This document shows positions 25,800-35,898 of a DNA stretch of 64,000 bases, in pieces. The position numbers and the translations under genes are program-made. The notes beneath the pieces are model-generated. The model was not told the origin of the DNA. It saw only the letters and a program-made list of their open reading frames with translations, and did not search any database. Origin of the DNA: Prostheceraeus crozeri (lineage: Eukaryota; Platyhelminthes; Polycladida; Euryleptidae); the NCBI GenBank assembly GCA_907163375.1, contig CAJQUW010010471.1, positions 1-64,000 on the forward strand. Reading direction: 5' to 3'. Within the stretch, counting starts at the first letter, position 1. Every line of letters begins with the position of its first letter.

Positions 25800-27083
25800 C
25801 GAGTGTTTGGTCGATTCTGATGAATATTGACCTGGCACACCCGATGGTGCTATTTATTTGATGTGAAACGGCGTTTTAGCAGAGTAATTTCAACTTGAAA
25901 AGTGGTTGCGCTGGAATTATTGTGTGATGTAGTTGAACTTTGAATTGAGTTTTCCGAGTGAAGGAGGCCGAATTTAGTAAAACTGATGCGTGGCACATAA
26001 TCAGCGACCCCAAATTGTACTAGAAACATGCATTTCAGGAGTGGCACACTCGAAATGAAAAATGGTTGCGCGGGTTGTGCAATATTTTATTATAAGCTTT
26101 GTCATATGTGATTTGATGTTTAATGTTTTCTTTTAGAGCGGGTGAAAGACTGCTTTTGTTTGATTGATTCTGATGAATGTTGACCTGGTACATCCGCTGG
26201 TACTATTTATGTGAAGCATAACTGCCTGTGTGCTGAGTAATTTTGATTTCAAATTTGGTTGCGCCAACTTCACACTTCGGTGAAATAAAATTTTGAAACT
26301 TGATTTTTACATGAAGATCGATTATTTTTAGTAATTTTTTGCGTGGCACATAATTAGGCATGGATATTTCATCGTTTGTTATGAGTTTTGTTGCTTGATG
26401 CGCTAAATTTATGAAAGTCAGAAAAATTGGTTGCGCCAACTTCACAGCGCAACCAATTTGAAATTTGAATTGCGTTTTCTGGCCAAAGGAGGCTGAATTT
26501 CGTGAAACCGAGTAGTGGCACATAATCAGCGACCTCGAATTGTGTGGTTTATGTGATTTTTGGGAGTGGCACAGTAAAAACAAAAATGGTTGCGCTGAGT
26601 GGTTGCGCCAACTTCACACACGTGATTTTTTCATTATGCAAGAATCGCACTTATTAGCAAGTTTCTTATCTTTTATCACCTCAGGATATTATGCAACTAA
26701 TGAATTACCAATCCGCTGCAGAGATTTGACAGCATGGAACCGAAAAATGTTATCCTGCTAAGACTTTATGTTTTTTGATACGAAATGAATTAATATGCAC
26801 AATAGCTACAAAGCATTGCAATCTTTCAACAATGAAGCGATTCTGAATCCTTTTTAGGACAACATGAAAGTTTTTCTTTAACTAACCTCGTAATTACAAA
26901 CAACAAACATGGAGAAATTAGCGTCTTCTTCAAACATCTAATGACTTCAGAGGCACAACAGCATGCACCGAGAAGGAAAGCGCACAAGAGGTAATTACAC
27001 ATTGTGATGGTGCAATAGAATTGTGCTGTAATAAATGATGGTTCGGCTGATCTGGAGAGGGTTGGATTTTTTCTGAGATTCCG

Positions 27084-27760
27084 ATGAAATCCTTGAAAAC
27101 TGTAAAATCCATTTTTCTCGGCAAGTACTTATTCTCCCGTGAAATCGGACGGCAAACCGTGATCAGTGAAGCAATTCCATTCTCTTGCTATGTCTATTGC
27201 AGTGATTCTGTGCAAAAATTAGAATTTGAAATTTTAATGCCAGTAGGTGGTTCCGGGCACTTCACAGCGGACCCAGATAGAGGAATATCTTTGCAATGCG
27301 GGCGAGTTTTGCAAATCTGATTACAGATTTGTGATTAGGAGCTTCAAATTAGTAGGAGAGGATGGATTTCGCTGAGAAATTCTTTGTATTGAAAAATGGT
27401 TCCGCTAACTTCACAATCAGCTTGCAGAAAAGTCCATGATAACCGTAAAATCCATTTTTCTCGGCAAGTACTTATTCTCCCGTGAAATCGGACGGCAAAC
27501 CGTGATCAGTGAAGCAATTCCATTCTCTTGGTATGTCTATTGCAGTGATTCTGTGCAAAAATTAGAATTTGAAATTTTAATGCCAGTAGGTGGTTCCGGG
27601 CACTTCACAGCGGACCCAGATAGAGGAATATCTTTACAATGCGGGCGAGTTTTGCAAATCTGATTACAGATTTGTGATTAGGAGCTTCAAATTAGTAGGA
27701 GAGGATGGATTTCGCTGAGAAATTCTTTGTATTGAAAAATGGTTCCGCTAACTTCACAAT
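27084..27760 (-). repeat. 343-bp tandem array, two copies, in the right foldback arm
   Basis: These are inverted counterparts of the left array, but only two units are present. They differ from the left copies by isolated substitutions, for example near 27189 and 27635. Confidence 0.9.
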
Positions 27761-28130
27761 CAGCTTGCAGAAAAGGTGAAATTCAGATTTCCGGGTGAAA
27801 TCTGCACTGTTTTGAAAGATGAGGCACATATTCGTGATCAGCACAACAAAATTGATCGGGTAGTGACCAAAAGAAATTGATTTACTGCGTCAATCAGCGA
27901 GACTCAGCAATTGGTTCTGCTGGATGGTTCCGCTAACTTCACAGCGGGACCACTTTTATCTTTAAACTTGAATTTCTCAAAAGCGACCGCGAATTTGTGA
28001 AATCTGAGCTCAGATTCGTAATCAGGAGACTGAAATTGACAAACTAGCAGCTGTTTCGAATAGAATTAAGCTATAATAAAAAATGGTTCCGCTGAGTGGT
28101 TCCGCTAACTTCACACACGTAATTAATTCA

Positions 28131-29060
28131 GTCTTTGGTAATGTAAAAGCTGATAAAATATATAATGACAAAACGATTACGGTATGTAAACGAACGTGTA
28201 TTTTTTATTCATACATCAAAAGGTTAACAAAGAGTTTTTCTTCGATAACCCCACTAATATTGAAATACAATTTGCGTTAGATTTACTGCAAAAAATGTGA
28301 TATTCAAAAAATGAGTGGTTATCAGTTCCGTAGTTACCGCATAATATTTTTTTCCAACTAATTGCTTAGACTTTCCACGTTCTCTTTCTTGAGTAAGTAT
28401 TTACGATTACAAGTATTAAGTAATAGTCAACGGCAAATTTTCCGTTTGTTGGCACCTGCTCGAGTTTCCAAATAAATGGCTTAGAATTTGTTTTTGCTAT
28501 TTACATAAAGAAAATCTCAAGTAACAAAATGAAGATGGAATATTATCCTCAACAGCAATACATGCACCATTCATTCGTAGTTTCCATTCATGAAGAAAGT
28601 AAAAGCGGCTAACTGATGAAATCGGGAACTCAACTGCTAAACTGGACAACACATTATCATACGAGGGCGTCGTTAGGCTCGCATTCATGAATCAAGGGGC
28701 AATCTCCCTCTTACGTCAGCAATAAAGTTCAAATGATTAGAGGTCAAAATAAATTAGAATTAAGTCAAATTCTAAGAGAATATCATGAATGAATGATAAC
28801 TATAACTCAGTGTGACTTGCGATGCATCAGAAAATGTAGCAACTAGCAAGATTACTCGATGCGCCCTTTAGGTCTTCTAAATTTATAACACGCGACAAGG
28901 GAACTCCATTCAGAATTCCTCAAGAATATTTAGAGCAATTTCACTGAAAATGCCATAATGCGCAAGTCGGCACAGTAAAATATGTCTCTGTGGTCGATAT
29001 GAAGCATTCATTGCCGATTGCGGTCGTTGCTTGCAAGCAACTTGAACCTCTATCAGGATC
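28131..29060. other. No recognisable gene or element
   Basis: AT-rich sequence between the foldback element and a probable old hAT fragment. Nothing was identified. Confidence 0.45.
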
Positions 29061-29787
29061 CATCATTGTCCAAACTTTATACGGGCGCGGGCAGCATTTG
29101 GCAAGGAAATAAGGCCGCGGACTGCAGTTCACATTATTCTTCAACTTTTTCACTATCTACGCCTATTAGACGCAAGTAAAACAAATAAATTCCTAGTTAC
29201 TAGTAGTAGTTACTGCACTTTGTAGGTCAGTTTCTTCGCGTCAACTGAGGTTAAGGCGCTCTAGATTTGATAGACTTTATTGTGGAAAATGTTTGACTCA
29301 CAAGGACAAATACTTCCAAACAGTGAGTGAAAGCGTAATCCAAAGCGGATCACTAATTGGGCTGGTGATCTTCAAAAAGAGGCCAAAATCGAATGATTGG
29401 CAGACTAGCCTTGCATAGGTAAAACTGATTAATTTATAAGCCACACAATTCAAGTTGCAAAGCTTCATCTGCTTCTGATATAGCTATCGCTAGCGGAGCA
29501 TTGAAGACATTGAAAATTTTCTCAATGTGCTGGAAGTCTTGGAATCGCTTGACGGAGTCTTAAATCAAGGTATAAAGGGCTTCAACAACTGCTGATACTA
29601 TCGTCATGGAAAATGAAATCATCATTGTGATATCTAAATTTGCAATTTAAACTTGAAATATATAATTTAGAAAAAAACAATCAATTTTCAACGCAACTCT
29701 ACAGATGTGAAAAATGAAACGATTTCTGAAAATTTCAAAAGGACGTGGGCCGCATGCGGCCAACGGGCCACACTTTGGACAACTCTG
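29061..29787. mobile_element. Probable decayed hAT (Tip100-like) non-autonomous element
   Basis: The right end, read inverted, begins CAGAGTTGTCCAAAGTGTGG and continues into a GGCCGCATGCGGCC palindrome, a layout I associate with Tip100-type hAT ends. A matching left end, CATCATTGTCCAAACTTT, is at 29061, followed by a GC-rich segment. No target duplication survives and there is no coding frame, so the pairing is tentative. Confidence 0.4.
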
Positions 29788-30290
29788 AACTATATTGATG
29801 ATCCAACGACAACTCAAGTAGCCAGTTACAGGAAAATATCAACGAACGAATTATTTCGAGCAGAAATTCTCATTTTCAGATTCATCTTGAAACTCAATAT
29901 CCAGCGCAAACACAGCATCAGATTACAGGCCTTCTTCAAGAAGGAGAAATCTTCGTAGATCCGAGAAGACGTCTACTTGCTTATAGGCCTATCATTTATG
30001 CCATTGCGACTTTTCATGACTTACTGCAATTGCCGAAGTCATTGTGTCCGCTTAATCTTTTATATCCGTCTTTTAAAACGCATTTTACATTTTCTCTATC
30101 ACAAATTCTTCACCAACAAAGAAATGAATCGAATGGATTAAATAATTCACTGCATTGGATACAATCAGGAGTTATGGCATCTATCCATTCCTTATCCGGA
30201 TTTCATTTGCTCGAGGTTTTTTCTGTAATGCGCTTATCGACTCCAACTGCCACCTGAAGTTCAAAATTGAATCAGTGAGTTGATTCGATA
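29788..30290. other. No recognisable gene
   Basis: Short non-coding stretch preceding the mariner-type element. Nothing was identified. Confidence 0.45.
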
Positions 30291-30292
30291 TA

Positions 30293-30464
30293 CAGGGTGG
30301 CGCACGTAAACCGCCAGATTTTAAACTTTCATTACTCCTCAAATATTCATCCGATCGTCATGAAATTTCGACTCACTAGTTTGGAGTATAGGATTTATGA
30401 TGATTATACCTGTTGTACTGAGAATTGTCAGAAAATTCTGATTCTATTGACCGAATGACATGTA
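30293..30464 (+). repeat. Left 172-bp terminal inverted repeat of the mariner-type element
   Basis: Nearly identical in inverted orientation to 31984-32155. It is much longer than the ~30-bp repeats of classic mariners. Confidence 0.9.
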
Positions 30465-30637
30465 CTCATTTTGTTGATATCGAAAATCTAGATCAAGTTA
30501 ATTAACTTAACATGAATCGCATTCTGCACAATGAATTGTGCGCAGTCTTGAAGTGAATATTATTCAGCTACTTCCATGTCATATAAAATACCATTCGACG
30601 ATTAAATCACTATCTGAAAAGAATCGAACACAGAAGA

Positions 30638-31869
30638 ATGGATAATTATTCGGTTGCAGAACGAGCAAAATGCGCGGCTTGTTACGAATGGCTCAAGAGT
30701 ACAGTGGAGGTACAAAGGCTTTATCATTCAGAGTATGGCAAGAACGCGAGAGCACCGGATGCCCGAACCATAAAGCGGTGGCACACAAAACCTGTTGACC
30801 AGTGGTAGTGTGATGACTGTCAAGCGGGACCGGTCATCTTCTGAACGAACGGAGCAGAACGTGGAACGAGTTGTGCAGCACTTCGAGGAGGACCCGAACA
30901 CATTTACCCGTCGTGCATCTAATGCTCTTCAAGTGAGTCGCCGCACTATCCAGCGCATCCTCCATGACTATGGATGGCATCCGTACAAGGTCCAGGTGGT
31001 GCAGCGATAACACGAAGAAGATCTGGAAAACCGAATGGAGTTCGCAGAACAGGAGCTACAGCGCATCCAAGCCAACCCGAGCCATTTAGTGGAACTAACC
31101 TGGTCCGATGAAGCTCACTTCCATCTGGATAGTGGTGTGAATCGCCACAATTGTCGTTATTGGGCCAACCAGAACCCTCACTGGATCAAGCAAGAGTCTA
31201 TGCACTCGCCACGCACCACCGTCTGGGCGGCAATCAGCAAATCAGGTATCTACGGACCGTTCTTCTTCGACACCTCCGTCAACAAGGATCGGTATCTCAA
31301 GATGCTACAGGAGGAATTTTGGCCAGCGGTGCAGTCGGACAGAAGAGGCAGGAGCATCATATTCATGCAGGATGGTGCACCTCCACACTGCGGACTTCCT
31401 GTGCGTGAGTGGTTGACAGGGTGTCCACCCTATCTGAGAAAAAAAATTCGCGTACAATTCACGTACATTTTCATAATTTTCAAAATTCACGTACAATTCA
31501 CGCACATACGTGAATTTCACGTACAGTGGACACCCTGGGTTGAACAAGAAGATGCCTAACAGATGCATGGGACATGGATCTCCTAACATGCCCTGGCCAC
31601 CGCGTTCACCTGACCTGACGCCTTGCAATTTCTTCTTGTGGGGTTTTGTCAAGTCTAAGGTTTACCATACACGGCCAACATCCATGCAAGACCTGAAGGA
31701 CCGCATCATACAAGCATTTCAAGAAGTGACAACTGAGATGTGTCGAGAAACTGCTCTGGCCTACCAAAAACGACTCGAATCCGTCCTCGAGAATGGAGGA
31801 GGACACGTTGGTTCAATGACTACTAACACTTTTTTCTTATGTTTTTCATTTAATAAATATTTTCTATGA
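30638..31869 (+). pseudogene. IS630/mariner-type transposase, DD37D, interrupted
   Basis: Cut-and-paste transposase. An N-terminal helix-turn-helix (MDNYSVAERAKCAACYEWLK, then NARAPDARTIKRWH) starts at the ATG at 30638. A second DNA-binding segment (DPNTFTRRASNALQVSRRTI) follows near 30890 in another frame. The catalytic core shows WSDEAHFHLDSGVNRH (first Asp), IIFMQDGAPPHC (second Asp) and WPPRSPDLTPCNFFLW (third Asp). Leaving out the inserted MITE and one copy of its duplication, the second and third Asp are 37 residues apart. Defects visible: a frame change before 30795, a TAA within the frame near 31008, and the MITE insertion. The family is reminiscent of insect maT-like (DD37D) elements, but that name rests only on the spacing. 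Confidence 0.87.
31417..31537. mobile_element. 121-bp MITE nested in the mariner transposase
   Basis: Ends CAGGGTGTCCAC and, inverted, the same 12 bases. The perfect 6-bp target duplication GGTTGA lies at 31411-31416 and 31538-31543. The interior is made of repeated, partly palindromic ACGTACAATTCACG-type motifs. Element plus duplication add 127 bp, which shifts the host frame by one. Skipping it restores VREWLNKKMPN across the site, so the insertion point is certain. Confidence 0.93.
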
Positions 31870-32372
31870 CATTTACCTTAATTCGTTTTGGTCATTATTG
31901 ATAAAGACGTGGGGGGAAATAAAGGGAAAAGTTTATCATTAAATTTTACATGTTATGATACATTGTTGGTATGTCAATTTTACTACATGTCATTCGGTCA
32001 ATAGAATCAGAATTTTCTGACAATTCTCAGTACAACAGGTATAATCATCATAAATCCTATACTCCAAACTAGTGAGTCGAAATTTCATGACGATCGGATG
32101 AATATTTGAGGAGTAATGAAAGTCTAAAATCTGGCGGTTTACGTGCGCCACCCTGTACAACTTAGCGATATTTCGACGAAACATTGGAGGGCAGTGAGAA
32201 GACTTATCACTGGCTTAACGGATAAATTGTACATACAGAAGTACCGGTACTTACAATATACAAACTCACCTGTCACAAGATTGTAATCAAGGTTCCGTTC
32301 ACGAGCAGGCAGTACCAACATCAAGCTTCGCCAATTTTCATCCATACAATGAGTAGATAACTTTGACGTATA

Positions 32373-35004
32373 CAGATCACCCAGCCGATTCGAATTTTAA
32401 AAAAGTGGAAAAAAACGAATCTTAAACTTAGAAAAGCGAAAAAAAGCGAACCGAAAATTTTTACATCAAACAATGTAGAAGTGTTATAAAGACATCATAT
32501 GCCATCAACCCATGCATTACCACGAACACTGCGAACCTGTGTAGATTGCAAATATTACTTATACAAAAATGATAACTTGTCGGAGTACCACTTAGGAGGC
32601 ATTTTACTTGCATCTTGCTAAACGATTCGCAAATACACCGGACCATATTTATACATAAAGCTAGCTTTTGTATTCTATTAATGATCAGACATATAACCAG
32701 CAATCAATTCAGATTGCTTAGATTTTAGACAAATAATGTAGATTCCATGATTGTTTCATAGGATTGTTGAAACATAGTGTTGAAAAAAATCAAGAAAATA
32801 CTGCTAGAAACTTCAGCAATGAAGATGATTTTATAATTTCTGTGGTTAAGAAAATTTCTTTAGCTGTCATGCTTCCAACTGCTAAATTAGCCAGAAACTT
32901 TGAACATCTCTTTCATATGAATATTCCAAGGCATAAATTGATATTTTCAAGTATTTATTCGATAGGTGTCTGTTAACTATGACGAATAAAGGATACTTAC
33001 TAAGGTTCTACATCAATATGGCAATTATTTTATACAGTGATAGAATGTACACTAAAGGTTTCATCTGAAAATCATAGTAGTTTTTTCAGAACTCGCAAGT
33101 CTAATATCATGCTAATAACATTGCTTAATAGGATGCATTTTTGTAAAGGAAGATAATGCTCATAATTAAGCTATATTATTGGAGCAAAATTGATATTTTA
33201 GTAGATGGACAAACGTTGATTTAGATGTAAAAGTGTCAACTTGTATATTTACAATCAATGAATTTGATAATGCTCACCTTGATGCCCCATAGTGATTAGA
33301 TGATAACTATTTCAAAAATGGAATTTTTCCGACAATAGACGGCTGCCAAAGAGAGAAAATTATGCTGTCAGTGACTTACATTCGAGTGGGTTCTTTACAG
33401 ACCCTTTCCGTCAAGCTTTTGACTGTGAAGTGGGCCTATTCCAGAAATCAAAACTGCCTGTTATGAAACATATATTTTTACTTTTCAATCAAAACTTTAC
33501 AGTGTAAATATACATCAATATTATAAATCTAAATTGATGAAAGCCGACGATAAATTATTATGTTGGCTAAATCTTTGAAAATATTCCATAAAAAACTATC
33601 ACTATGCAGCCTACTTCAACGGCCAATTATCAAGATCATGCTCCATGGACGTCTACTAAAATCTGCAACCAAGTCTAAGCTTGGAATTGAATTGGAGACA
33701 GCCAATATTGAAAAACATTGACTTTATTTTTGTCTTCATTATTTTGTAATAAAGAACGAAAACGAAAATAAAATCAATGTCTCTCAATATTGGCTCTTTC
33801 CAATTCGATTCAAAACATGACAAATAGCCCAGACAATTTGTCTAAAACCAAGTCCAAGCTTTGCGATGCAAGGTTCTCATTGTCTTGGATCGTTGACACC
33901 ACTTTCTTTCGTTGAATTTTATGTGGGCATTCATATTTACTGGCGCATTTGCCAGAAGTCACGAGTTGTTGAAGCACACGAGATAAGTGGATACGTCATA
34001 GCTCATCACACAGACGCTATGAAAATACATTTACATAGCGGGTGAAGCATGACGTAATCAGTATGACTGCAGTAATGCAAACGGTAGTCAAATTAGTTAC
34101 AAAATAGTGCATTAGGCCTACTGGTACTTCTATTCTGCAATCTAAAACTCAGAAAGTTTCAGGTGGTTATACGACAATAGGCTACACATATCCGATCATA
34201 TCATGTCATATCATATCATATCCGATGTCTTTATCAGTAGATACAAGATGATTATTATACACATCAACTTTTTGACTAGTTACACGTACTTCACGAAAAT
34301 TACAGTGAAAGTGGCAGTGCAATAAAAAATTCAACAGAAAATATTCCATTGTGTATATCATCATCTCAATTTCTTAGGCCTATTTATCAACATTATGAAA
34401 TGCACCTCACTCATTCGCACGAACTGAACCGCTTGTTTCACTAATCCAACACCAGTCTTCCAAGAAAATTCGATAGTAGGCCTCACGTGTGTCTGGCAAG
34501 CCAGCATGGATTGATGTCTCGAATTCCTTGACTGATAAATTCGATGACATTCATTTGTAGCATGTAAACCGCATGTACTTTCAGCATGCATCAATTCAGA
34601 ATCGTGTAAAAGCTATAGCACCATGGCCTCAAAGTTACTGTAAAAATTGTGCATTTACCGGAACGCACTACGACAAGGCTTTGCCTTCAAGAATTGCTAC
34701 ATGACTTTTTTGGCTAATAAGGGCACATTTTCCAATGCCTATATAATATAGTTAAGATTATGCGATCCTCAAGATATGCCTTCAATTGTCAACACATGGA
34801 TGATAGCATGACTAAAGTAAAGGGCAACATGACAAAAAGTCATGTTGCGTTGTCAACATATAAAAAATGCCTGTACTACGAAACACTTTTTTCCTGCTCT
34901 ACCAAGAAAGCGAAAAAACGAATGCCACTCGATAAAAGCGAAAATTCAGGCATATTTTCGAAAAAGCGAAGAAAGGCGAAAAAAGCGAATGTCTGGGTGG
35001 TCTG
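32373..35004. mobile_element. Non-autonomous DNA transposon with 6-bp target duplication
   Basis: The left end CAGATCACCCAGCCGATTCG and the inverted right end CAGACCACCCAGACATTCGC match at 15-16 of 20 positions. They are flanked by a perfect CGTATA duplication (32367-32372 and 35005-35010). The 2.6-kb interior has no recognisable transposase. AAAAGCGAA-type motifs are repeated near both ends in the same orientation. CAG..CTG ends suggest a hAT-like group with 6-bp duplications. Confidence 0.68.
33684..33811. repeat. Hairpin with ~55-bp arms inside the 6-bp-duplication element
   Basis: The left arm contains GAATTGGAGACAGCCAATATTG. The right arm is its inverted counterpart with several mismatches, across a short A-rich loop. 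It may be a nested MITE or a structural part of the larger element. Confidence 0.6.
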
Positions 35005-35010
35005 CGTATA

Positions 35011-35892
35011 GTTCGTGCGTATGAAATGTAAACATGAAAATGATAATTGATGAATAGCCTACTAAAAGTGTGCAAGATCATAGCTTTCTAATGAAGTTGT
35101 TATTTAGAGGAGTTCAGCATTTCAAATTCATAGAGGGGAAAACATTCATAGTCGGCAATTCATTTTGATCAGTTAAGTATGAGGACATCATGAATGTGTA
35201 TGCGTAAGACAGCAAATGAACGACAGGCAAACAACCTTCTCAAAAAACCCATCGTTGGTTTAATAGCAATTTGTAGTGGCAAGACATTTATACGCGTACC
35301 ATTGGGAGGCCTCACAGCAACTAAGCATGCAAAAATAGGAGGATAAACTAGGTCTTGTAAAATGGGCAGAAAGAGAACAGTGAAGCTATTCTTCGAATAA
35401 TTTGTTTCTGCCTGCTTTCTGGAAGTTTTGCTGTTTTCTCGTAATGAACTGAAGTTTAAAATAAATACTAAGATTTCATTGAATTTTAATCAAGCGGCGT
35501 CGCCATGCGATTCTATAAGATTTCTGTATTCAATTAATGGCAAATAAATTTCGAATGCTTCAACCGAAGAAACAGCACTCAACTAGTACTTAAGGCAGGG
35601 AGAAGACAATTCATTAGCATATACATATGTTGATATATTACTTTCTAAGTTGAAATAATTACTGATAAATATTTATTAAAATAGGCCTGACAGTCTAATC
35701 AAATATATGTTTGACGAAAATAGGAAAATAGAAAAACAATCTTAAAAAACTTTGCTTCTCAAAACGTACTGAAAATTCAACAACCATAGAATAACCCTAC
35801 CCCCACCCTTCTGTTTCATAACGTTCTTGGACGAATCCCGAGACCTAATAACGTTCATGCCAAATTTCCGGAAGAATCTCACCCATGAATGT
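35011..35892. other. No recognisable gene
   Basis: AT-rich sequence between two transposons. Nothing was identified. Confidence 0.45.
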
Positions 35893-35898
35893 GGTACA

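Larger units (their letters stand above)
22665..28120. mobile_element. Foldback (Mutator/FB-like) element: 5.46-kb palindrome
   Basis: Two long inverted arms, 22665-25671 and 25800-28120, face each other across a 128-bp spacer. Both ends begin ACGTGTGTGAAGTTAGCG and are flanked by a perfect 9-bp duplication AATTAATTC (22656-22664 and 28121-28129). Very long arms filled with internal tandem repeats plus a 9-bp target duplication are the hallmarks of Drosophila FB elements, which belong to the Mutator superfamily. The arms differ in length by 686 bp, exactly two 343-bp units. Only a handful of substitutions are visible elsewhere, so the element appears young or homogenised. It has no transposase and would be non-autonomous. 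Confidence 0.82.
30293..32155 (+). mobile_element. Tc1/mariner (IS630) superfamily transposon with 172-bp inverted repeats
   Basis: An 1863-bp element flanked by TA dinucleotides (30291-30292 and 32156-32157). The ends read CAGGGTGGCGCACGTAAACC and are inverted copies of each other for about 172 bp (30293-30464 and 31984-32155), with few mismatches. It encodes a DDE transposase that carries a nested MITE, a frameshift near 30785 and one in-frame stop near 31008. The copy is therefore dead but fairly recent. Confidence 0.92.

Noticed and set aside
24888-26583. Mirror-image 126- and 65-residue frames in the foldback arms
   Set aside because: Their identity follows from the palindrome; no domain or codon signature supports coding.
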